Source of the DNA: Dyella sp. GSA-30
Lineage (GTDB): Bacteria; Pseudomonadota; Gammaproteobacteria; Xanthomonadales; Rhodanobacteraceae
Assembly: GCF_027924605.1 (NCBI RefSeq)
Contig: NZ_AP027042.1
Location: forward strand, 2,581,524-2,645,523
Direction: 5' to 3'
Length of the DNA stretch: 64,000 nucleotides
Part shown: in pieces, positions 1-7,979 of the stretch
Layout: each line of letters begins with the position of its first letter
Numbering within the stretch: position 1 is the stretch's first letter
The notes under the pieces: generated by a model
The model's input: the letters and a program-made list of their open reading frames with translations, nothing else
Databases searched by the model: none
Told to the model about the DNA's origin: nothing
Program-made: the position numbers and the translations under genes

Positions 1-22
1 CTACCAATTCCGCCACCTGGGC
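1..22 (-). tRNA. tRNA-Leu, 5' end only (cut by window start)
   Basis: Read on the minus strand, the first 22 bases begin GCCCAGGTGGCGGAATTGG, the acceptor 5' strand and D-arm entry typical of bacterial tRNA-Leu. The gene runs off the left edge, so the anticodon cannot be read. A strong promoter lies directly upstream (plus coordinates 61-89). Confidence 0.85.
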
Positions 23-60
23 AGGTGGTTCACAAGCCTTTCGGGCTGCGTGAGCCGCGT

Positions 61-89
61 AGATTAGGTAGCGGCCCGGTTCTTGTCAA
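61..89 (-). promoter_or_regulatory. sigma-70 promoter of tRNA-Leu
   Basis: On the minus strand a perfect TTGACA (84-89) is followed after 17 bases by TAATCT (61-66). A GC-rich discriminator (ACGCGGC) follows, as is usual for stringently controlled stable-RNA promoters. Transcription would start near position 54, about 30 bases before the mature tRNA 5' end. Confidence 0.65.
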
Positions 90-159
90 CTATTCTTTCA
101 TTCTTTTTTCATTGCATGCTTCGTTTCCTACCGAAGCGTGCCCTATCCAAGGCGGATTA

Positions 160-2697
160 GTGACCAAGAAAACCAAGGAACCCCAGCCGAGCCGCGCCAA
201 GCCCAAGGCTTCGTCGCGACCGGCGGTGTCGGCGGCGCCCAAAAAAGGCGCCTCTTCCAAGCCGGCACGCGAGCCGGCCGGTGTCGTCAGCGACCCCCAT
301 GCCGAGCGCGAAGCGCAGCGCTACGAGCGCCCCATTCCCAGCCGTGAAGCGATCCTGGCGCTGCTCGAAGAGCGCGGCGAGTTGCTGACCGAGGCGCGCG
401 TGGCCGAGGCGCTGCAGCTGGACGACGAAGACTCCCTCAACGCGCTACGCAAGCGTTTGAACGCCATGGTGCGCGATGGCCAGCTACTGCTCGGACGTCG
501 CGGCGGCTACGCCCCCGTGGTCAAGCTGGACCTGATTCGCGGCGTGGTCTTGGCCAATGCCGAAGGCTATGGCTTTCTGCGCCCCGAAGAGGGCGGTGAG
601 GATCTTTATCTCTCGCCGCAGCAGATGCGTACCGTGCTGCACGGCGACCGCGTGCTTGCCAGCGTGGTCGGCGTGGATCGGCGCGGACGCAAACAGGGCG
701 CCATCGTCGAAGTGCTGCAGCGACGTTCGCCCCGATTGGTCGGCCGCGTGGTGGTCGACAATGGCGTGACCCTGGTGGCGCCGGACGATCGGCGCTTGCA
801 TCAGGACATCATGATTCCACCGGGCAAGGAGCAGGGCGCGCGGTCGGGGCAGATCGTGGTGGTGGAAATCACCGATCCGCCGACGCCTTATCGTGGGCCG
901 CTCGGCACGATTCTTACGGTGCTGGGAGAGCGGCTGCAGCCGTCGTTGCTGGTCGAAATGGCGATCGCCAGCCACGACCTGCCGAATGAATGGCCGGCCG
1001 AGGTCTTACGTGATGCGGCACAGGTGGAACCCCAGGTCACGGCCGCCGAACGCGAAGGCCGCATCGATCTGCGCAAATTGCCGCTGGTGACCATCGACGG
1101 CGCCGACGCGCGTGACTTCGACGATGCGGTCTATGCCGAACCGCGTCGCGGCGGCGGTTTCCGCCTGATCGTGGCCATTGCGGATGTCTCGCACTATGTG
1201 CGCGTCGGCAATGCGCTGGACAAGGAAGCCTACGAGCGCAGTACGTCCACGTACTTCCCGGGCTTCGTCGTGCCGATGTTGCCGGAGACGCTCTCCAACG
1301 GCATCTGCTCGTTGAACCCGAATGTCGAACGCCTGTGCATGGTCTGCGATATGCAGGTCAGCGCGGAAGGCGAAGTGATCAAGTCGAAGTTCTACGACGC
1401 CGTCATGCTTTCGCATGCGCGCCTGACTTACGACAAGGTGTGGCAGGTGGTCGGTCTGCAGGATGCCGACGCGCGCCATGAAGTGGCCGATGTCCTGCCG
1501 CAGCTGGAAAACCTGCACGCGCTCTACAAGGCGATGGCGGCGCAGCGCAAACGCCGTGGGGCGATCGATTTCGAAACGCCGGAAGTGAAGTTCCGCCTCG
1601 ATCAGACCGGCGATGTGGTTTCCGCCGGTGCGACCGAGCGCAACGATGCGCACAAGCTGATCGAGGAATGCATGATCGCCGCCAATGTGCAGGCAGCACT
1701 GTTCCTGGAAAAGAAAAAGATTCCCGCGCTGTTCCGTGCCCACGAACCGCCGCCGGCCGAAAAATACGAAGACCTGCAGCAGTTCCTGCGCGAGTTCAAG
1801 CTGCGCATGCCGCCGGTCGACCAGGTGACGCCGGGCGACTACGCTGCGGTGCTGCGCAAGGTGCATGACCGGCCCGAGCGCGAGTTGATCCAGTCGGTGC
1901 TGTTGCGCTCGCAGAGCATGGCGGCCTATCAGCCGGACAACCGCGGCCACTTCGGCTTGGCGCTGGAAGCCTACGCGCATTTCACTTCGCCGATTCGTCG
2001 CTATCCCGATCTGCTGGTGCACCGCGCGATCCGTTATGCGCTGACCGGCGGCAAACCGGCCAGTTACAGCTACTCGGCCACCGACATGGCGGCGATGGCG
2101 GTGCATTGTTCCCAGCGTGAGCGTCGTGCGGAGGAAGCCGAGCGTGACGTGGACGAGCGCTTCAAATGCGCGTGGATGTCCAAGCATGTCGGCAGCGAAT
2201 TCGATGGCACGGTAACTGGCGTGACCTCGTTCGGTCTGTTCGTCGAGCTGGACGAATCGAAGGTGTCGGGGTTGGTGCATATCAGCCAGCTGTCCAACGA
2301 CTACTACCATTTCGATCCGGTGCGCCATCTGCTAAAGGGCGAACGCAGCGGCGTGCAGTTCCGCCTGGGCGACCATGTGCGCGTGCAGGTGCTGCGCGCT
2401 AGCCTGGAGGATCGCAAGATCGATTTCCGTCTGGTGCCGCCGGGTGCGGCCGCCAAGCCACCCGTAACGACACCCACGCGTGCCTACGACTACGCTGCCG
2501 CAGGCGAGCGCTACTCGCTGCCCAAGCCGCGAGGCGCAGGTGCCACGCCGGCGCCGACACGCGATAATGCCGGCCGTTCCGCCCCCAGGAAGGGCAGCAA
2601 GTCGAACGCGTCGCGAGGCGCCAAGGCCTCGATCAAACCCCAAACGACCAAGCCCAAGGCGGCCAAGCGCCCGGGCAAACCCAAAGGCAAGCGATGA
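160..2697 (+). CDS. rnr: ribonuclease R (3'-5' exoribonuclease)
   Basis: RNase R degrades structured RNA processively from the 3' end and takes part in rRNA quality control and mRNA turnover. The protein is about 845 residues (E. coli: 813). It has a basic, low-complexity N-terminus, a winged-helix region (about 58-110), cold-shock domains, and an RNB nuclease core with the acidic motif TIDGADARDFDDAV from about residue 311. An S1 domain follows at about 678-760, then a Lys/Pro-rich tail. I chose the GTG at 160, just after AAGGCGG. The frame stays open upstream to position 25, but that part overlaps the tRNA-Leu promoter and does not look like RNase R. The stop overlaps the rlmB start (ATGA), so rnr-rlmB-small membrane protein form one coupled operon. 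Confidence 0.95.
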   Translation: MTKKTKEPQPSRAKPKASSRPAVSAAPKKGASSKPAREPAGVVSDPHAEREAQRYERPIPSREAILALLEERGELLTEARVAEALQLDDEDSLNALRKRLNAMVRDGQLLLGRRGGYAPVVKLDLIRGVVLANAEGYGFLRPEEGGEDLYLSPQQMRTVLHGDRVLASVVGVDRRGRKQGAIVEVLQRRSPRLVGRVVVDNGVTLVAPDDRRLHQDIMIPPGKEQGARSGQIVVVEITDPPTPYRGPLGTILTVLGERLQPSLLVEMAIASHDLPNEWPAEVLRDAAQVEPQVTAAEREGRIDLRKLPLVTIDGADARDFDDAVYAEPRRGGGFRLIVAIADVSHYVRVGNALDKEAYERSTSTYFPGFVVPMLPETLSNGICSLNPNVERLCMVCDMQVSAEGEVIKSKFYDAVMLSHARLTYDKVWQVVGLQDADARHEVADVLPQLENLHALYKAMAAQRKRRGAIDFETPEVKFRLDQTGDVVSAGATERNDAHKLIEECMIAANVQAALFLEKKKIPALFRAHEPPPAEKYEDLQQFLREFKLRMPPVDQVTPGDYAAVLRKVHDRPERELIQSVLLRSQSMAAYQPDNRGHFGLALEAYAHFTSPIRRYPDLLVHRAIRYALTGGKPASYSYSATDMAAMAVHCSQRERRAEEAERDVDERFKCAWMSKHVGSEFDGTVTGVTSFGLFVELDESKVSGLVHISQLSNDYYHFDPVRHLLKGERSGVQFRLGDHVRVQVLRASLEDRKIDFRLVPPGAAAKPPVTTPTRAYDYAAAGERYSLPKPRGAGATPAPTRDNAGRSAPRKGSKSNASRGAKASIKPQTTKPKAAKRPGKPKGKR

Positions 2698-3440
2698 GCG
2701 ATAGTTGGATCGCCGGAATCAATCCGGTGGAAGGTGCACTCAATAACGACGCCGAGCGCGTGCGTGAAGTGCTGGTGGAAAACGGCCAGCGCAATCCGCG
2801 CGTGCAGGAGCTGGTCGAGCGTGCGCGTTCGTTGCAGATCGTCGTGCATCATCGTCCACGTGAGCAACTAGACAAGCTGGCCGGCGAAGCGCGCCATCAA
2901 GGTGTGATCGCCCGTTACGAAGCGCCACCGATGGCGGCCGAATCGGATTTGCCGGATCTGCTCGAGCAGGCCGGCAACGAGGCGCTGGTGCTGGTGCTCG
3001 ATGGCGTCACCGATCCGCACAATCTCGGTGCCTGCCTGCGCAGTGCGGCCGCAGCCCGTGTCACTGCGGTGATCGTGCCGAAAGACCGCGCCGTGGGTTT
3101 GACGCCGGTCGTGCGTCGCGCGTCAGCCGGTGGTGCCGATCGCGTGCCGTTGATTGCCGCAACCAATCTTGCACGCACGTTGCGCACCTTGAAGGACGCC
3201 GGCGTGTGGCTTACTGGCCTGGCCGGCGATACGGATACGTCGATCTACAGCATCGACCTGAAAGGGCCCGTGGCTTTGGTGTTGGGCAGCGAAGGCGAGG
3301 GTATGCGTCGTCTGACGCGCGAGACTTGCGATTTCGTCGCCAAGATTCCGATGCCCGGCAGCATGGAAAGCCTCAATGTGTCGGTGGCCACCGGTGTCGT
3401 GCTGTTCGAGGCATTGCGTCAACGCGGAGGACTTCGATGA
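2694..3440 (+). CDS. rlmB: 23S rRNA (guanosine-2'-O)-methyltransferase RlmB
   Basis: This SPOUT-family enzyme methylates the 2'-OH of G2251 in the 23S rRNA peptidyl-transferase loop, using SAM. The 248-residue length matches the family. An N-terminal substrate-binding domain (1-75) precedes the SpoU domain, with motif 1 DPHNLGACLRS (108-117), motif 2 VLGSEGEGM (196-204) and motif 3 SLNVSVATGVVLFEALRQ (226-243), which form the knotted cofactor site. The start overlaps the rnr stop by four bases, an arrangement seen in many proteobacteria. The next small gene overlaps the rlmB stop in the same way. Confidence 0.95.
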   Translation: MSDSWIAGINPVEGALNNDAERVREVLVENGQRNPRVQELVERARSLQIVVHHRPREQLDKLAGEARHQGVIARYEAPPMAAESDLPDLLEQAGNEALVLVLDGVTDPHNLGACLRSAAAARVTAVIVPKDRAVGLTPVVRRASAGGADRVPLIAATNLARTLRTLKDAGVWLTGLAGDTDTSIYSIDLKGPVALVLGSEGEGMRRLTRETCDFVAKIPMPGSMESLNVSVATGVVLFEALRQRGGLR

Positions 3441-3727
3441 GCAATATCATGTGGCACGACTGGTTCGGTTATATCGGTGTCTTGCTGGTGTTGCTGGCGT
3501 ATCTGCTGTTGCAGGCCCACAAGATCCACGGCAACGGACTGATCTATCAGTTGATGAATGCCCTGGGCGCAGGTGGCGTCATCGTTTCGCTGATCTTCGG
3601 CAGCTTCAACACGTCCGCATTCATCATGGAGCTGGCCTGGGTACTGATCAGCGTCTACGGTATCGCGCGCGGCATGCGGATTCGCCGTGAGGCGCGCGCC
3701 GCAGGGCATAACCCGCAAGGCTGGTAA
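3437..3727 (+). CDS. small inner-membrane protein (CBU_0592-like)
   Basis: The 96-residue protein starts at an ATG overlapping the rlmB stop (ATGA) and is preceded by GCGGAGG. It has three hydrophobic segments (about 10-27, 40-57, 60-77) and a short basic C-terminal tail. The pattern W..xGYIGVLLVLLAYLLLQ resembles the CBU_0592-type domain of uncharacterised membrane proteins, some of which are fused to other membrane proteins. Its position suggests co-expression with rnr-rlmB but no link to RNA processing is visible. Function unknown. Confidence 0.8.
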   Translation: MSNIMWHDWFGYIGVLLVLLAYLLLQAHKIHGNGLIYQLMNALGAGGVIVSLIFGSFNTSAFIMELAWVLISVYGIARGMRIRREARAAGHNPQGW

Positions 3728-3770
3728 GGCTGGTGGCGACGTCTTGCCGCACCTGGCGGGGCGTCGCTGC

Positions 3771-3779
3771 TGTTAAAAT
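3771..3779 (+). promoter_or_regulatory. extended -10 promoter of gdx
   Basis: TGTTAAAAT has the TGn extension joined to TAAAAT, an extended -10 element. It lies about 29 bases before the first riboswitch hairpin, so transcription would begin near 3786 and include the whole aptamer. No good -35 stands at the usual distance, as extended -10 promoters allow. Confidence 0.45.
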
Positions 3780-3805
3780 AAGCACTTCGACAGCACTCGC
3801 TGTCT

Positions 3806-3870
3806 GCGCCGGGGACGACCCCGGCAGCTGCACCATTCCACGGGGACGACCCTGTATTCGATACAGAGGT
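3806..3870 (+). ncRNA. guanidine-II (mini-ykkC) riboswitch
   Basis: Two hairpins each carry the diagnostic ACGA loop. P1 is GCCGGGG-ACGA-CCCCGGC (3808-3825). P2 is ACGGGG-ACGA-CCCTGT (3840-3855), with one G-U pair. A short linker separates them, and the ribosome binding site AGAGGT (3865-3870) of a Gdx-type exporter follows. Twin ACGR loops upstream of sugE/gdx define the guanidine-II class, in which guanidinium docks the two loops and raises expression. A competing hairpin, CTGTAT (3852-3857) with ATACAG (3861-3866), shares the 3' strand of P2 and touches the ribosome binding site. It could be the OFF state. Confidence 0.92.
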
Positions 3871-3878
3871 TCTCCATC

Positions 3879-4199
3879 ATGTCGTGGATACTCCTGATTG
3901 CCGCCGCCCTGTTTGAAATCGTCTGGGCGATGGGCCTCAAATACACCGAAGGTTTCACTCGTCTTTGGCCGACCGTGGGAACGGTGGCTGCGATGATCGT
4001 GAGCGTCGTCCTGCTGGCGATGGCGTCGAAGCAGTTGCCTATCGGCACCGCTTATGCGGTATGGACCGGGATCGGCGCAGCCGGTGCGGTGATTTTCGGC
4101 ATCGTGCTGTTCAAGGATCCGGCTACGCCGATGCGTCTGGCGTGTGTGGGGATGATCTTGATGGGTGTGGTGGGGTTGAAGTTGGTGGGGGCTGAGTAA
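3879..4199 (+). CDS. gdx: guanidinium/H+ antiporter of the SMR family (Gdx, formerly SugE)
   Basis: Gdx exports guanidinium in exchange for protons as an antiparallel dimer in the inner membrane. The 106-residue protein has four transmembrane helices and the essential Glu13 in helix 1 ([10 protein letters not shown]). It has the Gdx-type [13 protein letters not shown] segment and the [15 protein letters not shown] motif of helix 3, which separate Gdx from the multidrug SMR group (EmrE/Qac). The guanidine-II riboswitch directly upstream supports guanidinium as substrate. The gene is monocistronic and convergent with phoU; a long inverted repeat lies between them. Confidence 0.93.
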   Translation: MSWILLIAAALFEIVWAMGLKYTEGFTRLWPTVGTVAAMIVSVVLLAMASKQLPIGTAYAVWTGIGAAGAVIFGIVLFKDPATPMRLACVGMILMGVVGLKLVGAE

Positions 4200-4208
4200 T
4201 CGAGAGCG

Positions 4209-4340
4209 CCCCCTCACCCCAGCCCTCTCCCCCCGCAGAGGCAGGCGAGAGGGGGCACAATGAGGCAAGCTTTAAACGGTGCGAGCTTTTAGCTCCCTCT
4301 CCCCTGGCTCTGCCGGGGGAGGGGGTTGGGGTGAGGGGGG
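4209..4340. repeat. long intergenic inverted repeat, copy 1
   Basis: The left arm CCCCCTCACCCCAGCCCTCT is answered by the right arm ending GGGGTTGGGGTGAGGGGGG, with internal sub-arms CTCTCCCC and GGGAGAGGG and a non-conserved centre. The same element recurs at 21959, 38352 and 58679. Here it fills the gap between the convergent gdx and phoU genes. It can form a cruciform or an RNA hairpin on either strand. It looks like a REP/MITE-type extragenic element. Confidence 0.85.
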
Positions 4341-4343
4341 CTT

Positions 4344-5075
4344 TTACTCCCGGTCACCCAGCTTGGTCATTTCCGGATTCGACGTGAAATCCCGCTTGCT
4401 GCGCTGCGCGGTGAGCGGCTCGCCGTGCACCTGGAACCACACGTTCTCGGCGATATTGGTGGCGTGGTCGCCGATGCGCTCGATGTTCTTGGCCATGAAC
4501 AGCAGATGCGTGCACGGCGTGATGTTGCGCGGGTCTTCCATCATGTAGGTGAGCAGCTGGCGGAAGTAGCCGGTATAGGCCTCGTCCAGCAACGCGTCGT
4601 CCTTCCACACCTGGTAGGCGCGCTCGGCATCGCGGTCGCGATAAGACAGCAGCACTTCACGCACTTCGCCAGCAGCCAGTTCGGCCAGATAGCCCAGCCC
4701 GGTGGTCGGCGCGATCGGCGCGACCAGCGACAGCGGGATCGAGCGCTTGGCCACGTTGGCGGCGTAGTCGCCGATGCGCTCGATGTCTGCGGCGATGCGC
4801 AGCGCAGCAAACACGTTGCGCAGGTCGCTGGCGATCGGCGCGCGCAGCGCGAGCAGGCGCACGACGTCGTGACTGATTTCCTGTTCCAGCAGGTCGATCG
4901 CGTCGTCGTTGTTGACCACATGCTGCGCGGCGCGCTCGTCACGGCGCTCGATCACATCGATGGCCGCTTCCAGCTGGCTGACGGCCAGTTCGCCCATGCG
5001 CACGATTTCGCCGGTGAGACGGGTCAGTTCGTCGTCGTAGCTCTTGATGATGTGTTCTTTGCTGCTGCCGCTCAT
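4344..5075 (-). CDS. phoU: phosphate transport system regulator PhoU
   Basis: PhoU couples the PstSCAB transporter to the PhoR kinase and represses the Pho regulon when phosphate is plentiful. The protein has 243 residues and the two repeated three-helix bundles of PhoU. Each repeat carries the metal-binding signature (ADIERIGDYAANVAKR about 92-107 and KNIERIGDHATNIAEN about 195-210). It is the last gene of pstSCAB-phoU, 28 bases after pstB, and its usual place supports the call. Confidence 0.96.
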   Translation of the reverse strand: MSGSSKEHIIKSYDDELTRLTGEIVRMGELAVSQLEAAIDVIERRDERAAQHVVNNDDAIDLLEQEISHDVVRLLALRAPIASDLRNVFAALRIAADIERIGDYAANVAKRSIPLSLVAPIAPTTGLGYLAELAAGEVREVLLSYRDRDAERAYQVWKDDALLDEAYTGYFRQLLTYMMEDPRNITPCTHLLFMAKNIERIGDHATNIAENVWFQVHGEPLTAQRSKRDFTSNPEMTKLGDRE

Positions 5076-5103
5076 GGTGTGGTCTCTTTATGTATGGGGC
5101 GCA

Positions 5104-5919
5104 TCAACCGAAACGGCCGGTAATATAGTCTTCGGTCTGTTTCTTGCTCGGCTTGGTGAAGATCTTTTCCGTACGATCGAACTCGATCAGCTCGCCCAGG
5201 TACATGAAGGCGGTCAGGTCCGAACAACGCGCTGCCTGCTGCATGTTATGCGTGACGATGACGATCGTGTACTCGTTCTTCAGTTCTTCGACCAATTGCT
5301 CGATGCGGCCGGTGGCGATCGGGTCCAGCGCCGAAGTCGGCTCGTCGAGCAGGAGCACTTCGGGCTTGAGCGCGATACCACGCGCGATGCACAGACGCTG
5401 CTGCTGACCGCCGGAGAGGCCCAGCGCGTTCTGCTTGAGCTTGTCCTTGACCTCGTCCCACAACGCCGCACTGCGCAGCGCTTGCTCGACGCGGATATCC
5501 ATGTCGGCACGCGAGAGCTTTTCGTGGTGGCGGATACCGTAGGCGACGTTTTCGAAAATCGTCATCGGGAACGGCACCGGCTTCTGGAACACCATGCCGA
5601 CCTTGCTGCGCAGACGGTTCATCGAATAGCGCGGGTCGAGAATGTTCTCGTTGTCCAGCACGATCTCGCCCTTGGCTTCGAGCTTGGGGTAGATCGCGTA
5701 GATGCGGTTGAAGATGCGCAGCAGGGTCGACTTGCCGCAGCCCGAGGGCCCGATGATCGCGGTGACCTTCTTCTCCGGGATCTCCATGTTGATGCCCTTG
5801 AGCGCATGGAAACCCTGGTAGTAGAAGTGCAGGTCCTTGACGGCGATTTTCGTCGGCGCCAGCGGGGCGGACGCTACCGTGGACTGCGGTTGGATGCCGG
5901 CGGCGGCGGGCTCAGTCAT
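5104..5919 (-). CDS. pstB: phosphate ABC transporter ATP-binding protein PstB
   Basis: PstB is the ATPase of the high-affinity phosphate importer. The 271 residues include Walker [10 protein letters not shown] (about 57-65), the ABC signature [14 protein letters not shown], Walker [14 protein letters not shown] and the switch His in [13 protein letters not shown]. The N-terminal extension of about 25 residues ([10 protein letters not shown]...) is longer than in E. coli PstB (257). The start overlaps the pstA end by eight bases. Confidence 0.97.
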   Translation of the reverse strand: MTEPAAAGIQPQSTVASAPLAPTKIAVKDLHFYYQGFHALKGINMEIPEKKVTAIIGPSGCGKSTLLRIFNRIYAIYPKLEAKGEIVLDNENILDPRYSMNRLRSKVGMVFQKPVPFPMTIFENVAYGIRHHEKLSRADMDIRVEQALRSAALWDEVKDKLKQNALGLSGGQQQRLCIARGIALKPEVLLLDEPTSALDPIATGRIEQLVEELKNEYTIVIVTHNMQQAARCSDLTAFMYLGELIEFDRTEKIFTKPSKKQTEDYITGRFG

Positions 5920-6787
5920 GGGACACCTTGTTGCGTGAAAGGACCAGACGGGAAGCGAGGCTCAGCAGCAGCACGAACATGGTGACCACGAACGCGCCGG
6001 CCCAGGCAATGGCGTGCATCGCCTCGCCCGGGTCGTTGGCATACTGGTAGATCACCTGCGGCAGGCTGGACATCTTGTCCATCGGGTTGAAGGTCATGTA
6101 GTTGTTGCCGAACGCGGTAAACAGCAGCGGGGCGGTCTCGCCGCTGATGCGTGCCAGCGCCAACAATACGCCGGTGATGATGCCCGAGCGTGCAGCACGC
6201 ATCAGGATGTTCATCGTCAGTTTCCATTGCGGGACGCCCAACGACAGGGCCGCCTCGCGCAGGGTCGATGGCACCAGGCGCAGCATTTCGTCGGTGGTGC
6301 GCACGATCACCGGCAGGGCGATCAGCGCCAGCGCGACGCCGCCGGCAAAGCCCGAGAAGGTGGTCGAGCCACCGGTGAGCGCGGTGGTCGGCAGCACTAC
6401 GATGGTGTAGACGAACAGACCGAGCACGATCGACGGCGCCGACAACAGGATGTCGTTGAGGAAGCGGATCGATTCGCCCAACTTGGTGCGGTTGGCGTAT
6501 TCGGCCAGCCATGCGCCGGCCAGCACGCCGATCGGCGTGGCAATGGCGATGCCGATGAAGTCGATGATGAGGCTGCCGATCATCGCATTGGCCAGGCCAC
6601 CGTCTTCGCCGTAGGCGGTGATCTTGGTGAACAGCTTGAAGTCGATCGCGCTGATGCCCTGGCGCAGCGTTTCCCAGAGAATCCACGCGAGGAAGAACAG
6701 GCCGATCAGCGTGGCCACCATGCTCAGTGTCAACGCCAGGATGTTCTTGATGCGGCGGCGCAGGTACAGCGATTCGTTGGTAGCCAT
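5912..6787 (-). CDS. pstA: phosphate ABC transporter permease PstA
   Basis: One of the two membrane subunits of the Pst importer. The 291 residues hold six predicted transmembrane segments. The cytoplasmic EAA loop ([20 protein letters not shown], about 178-197) contacts PstB. The start codon shares one base with the pstC stop (TGATG), and the C-terminus overlaps pstB, so translation through pstC-pstA-pstB is probably coupled. Confidence 0.96.
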   Translation of the reverse strand: MATNESLYLRRRIKNILALTLSMVATLIGLFFLAWILWETLRQGISAIDFKLFTKITAYGEDGGLANAMIGSLIIDFIGIAIATPIGVLAGAWLAEYANRTKLGESIRFLNDILLSAPSIVLGLFVYTIVVLPTTALTGGSTTFSGFAGGVALALIALPVIVRTTDEMLRLVPSTLREAALSLGVPQWKLTMNILMRAARSGIITGVLLALARISGETAPLLFTAFGNNYMTFNPMDKMSSLPQVIYQYANDPGEAMHAIAWAGAFVVTMFVLLLSLASRLVLSRNKVSHD

Positions 6788-7806
6788 CAGCGACCCTCCT
6801 TGAGCGCCAGGCGGCGCAGCATCAGACGTGCGATGAGCAGCACGATGAAGGTCACCACGAACAACAGGAACGCCAGCGCCATCAGGCTGGATTTCTGCAG
6901 GCCCGCTGCTTCGCTGAACTGGTTGGCGATGGTCGAGGCGATCGATGCGCCCGGATCGAGCAGGGACGCCGACAACTGCATGGCGTTACCCAGCACGAAG
7001 GTCACCGCCATCGTTTCGCCAAGTGCGCGACCGAGGCCGAGGAAGATGCCGCCGATCACTGCCGACCGCGTATAGGGCAGCACGATGTCCCAGGACACTT
7101 CCCAGGTGCTCGAACCCAGGGCGTATGCGGATTCCTTCAGGCGTGTGGGTACCGTCTGGAACACTTCGCGCATGACCGAGGAAATAAACGGGATGATCAT
7201 GATCGCCAGCACGATGCCGGCGGTCAGTACGCTGGCACCGAACGGGTAGTCGCTGCCGAACAGCTTGCCGACGAAGGTGTGCTCGGCGATCCAGGTCGGG
7301 TGGCCGCTCTCCGGCTTGTTGCCCAGATAGTTGGCCAGGAAGGGCTTGATATGGTCGGAGAAGAAGGGCGCGAAAATGAAAAGGCCCCACATGCCGTAGA
7401 TGATCGAGGGGATGCCCGCGAGCAATTCGATCGCCGACCCGACCGGTGTACGCAGCCACGGCGGCGCGACTTCCGACAGGTACAGCGCGATGCCGAAGCT
7501 CACCGGTACGGCGATCAACAAGGCGATAAACGAGGTGGCGATGGTGCCGTAGACCGGCACGAGGGCGCCGTAGCGGTCGTTGCCCGGATCCCAGGTGGCG
7601 TCGCCGAGGAAGTGCCAGCCGAAGGTGCCGAAGGCGTGACGCCCGCCCCATAGCGTGGCACCGGCCGCGCCGAGCAGGGAAGCGAGCACGATCAGCGCGC
7701 AAGCCTTGAGCAGCCAACCGAACAGTCGATCGTTGCGAGCGTCGCGCAGGGCGCGCTCAGTGGGTGGAGCAATCACGGGAGCGACTGCGCTCTGTTCCGC
7801 TTGCAT
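6787..7806 (-). CDS. pstC: phosphate ABC transporter permease PstC
   Basis: Second permease subunit of the Pst importer, 339 residues from the ATG at 7806, which GAGGGA precedes. An upstream in-frame ATG at 7842 has no ribosome binding site. It has a first membrane segment (about 35-58), a long periplasmic stretch typical of PstC, five more helices, and the EAA-type loop LKESAYALGSSTWEVSWDIVL. It lies 173 bases downstream of pstS, with two strong hairpins in the gap, which fits the usual excess of binding protein over permease. Confidence 0.95.
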   Translation of the reverse strand: MQAEQSAVAPVIAPPTERALRDARNDRLFGWLLKACALIVLASLLGAAGATLWGGRHAFGTFGWHFLGDATWDPGNDRYGALVPVYGTIATSFIALLIAVPVSFGIALYLSEVAPPWLRTPVGSAIELLAGIPSIIYGMWGLFIFAPFFSDHIKPFLANYLGNKPESGHPTWIAEHTFVGKLFGSDYPFGASVLTAGIVLAIMIIPFISSVMREVFQTVPTRLKESAYALGSSTWEVSWDIVLPYTRSAVIGGIFLGLGRALGETMAVTFVLGNAMQLSASLLDPGASIASTIANQFSEAAGLQKSSLMALAFLLFVVTFIVLLIARLMLRRLALKEGR

Positions 7807-7906
7807 GAGATAGCCATCCCTCAATGCTTTTGTAGCTTTCAAAGTCCGGACGGCACAGGGCAGCCTGGCGAGTGGGCGGACATCCTCATGTCCTCTTTCA
7901 GCAACA

Positions 7907-7970
7907 AGCCGCCCGGTCCTGATAGGGCGGGCGGCTGCTTTGCCTGCTGCCGGGCATCATGCCCGGCAGC
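7907..7970 (-). terminator. two tandem hairpins between pstS and pstC
   Basis: AGCCGCCCG (7907-7915) pairs with CGGGCGGCT (7928-7936), and GCTGCCGGGC (7946-7955) pairs with GCCCGGCAGC (7961-7970). Both are perfect stems in the pstS-pstC gap. Neither has a long U-run on the minus strand, so partial termination or 3'-end protection of pstS mRNA is more likely than complete termination. Confidence 0.6.
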
Positions 7971-7979
7971 GCGTGTTGA

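Noticed and set aside
25-159. N-terminal extension of RNase R by 45 residues
   Set aside because: It overlaps the tRNA-Leu promoter, does not resemble RNase R and has no ribosome binding site; the GTG at 160 is preceded by AAGGCGG.
1006-2328. Long antisense frame opposite rnr (440 residues)
   Set aside because: His/Arg/Gln-rich shadow of a high-GC gene; the plus-strand gene is certain.
3736-3767. Terminator after the small membrane protein gene
   Set aside because: GCGACG/CGTCGC with an inner CCGC/GCGG forms a hairpin, but no U-run follows and the gdx promoter begins there.
4279-4548. Frames encoding LSPGSAGGEGWGEGG-type peptides (also near 21830, 38300, 38480, 58600)
   Set aside because: These are translations of the long inverted repeat and appear at every copy.
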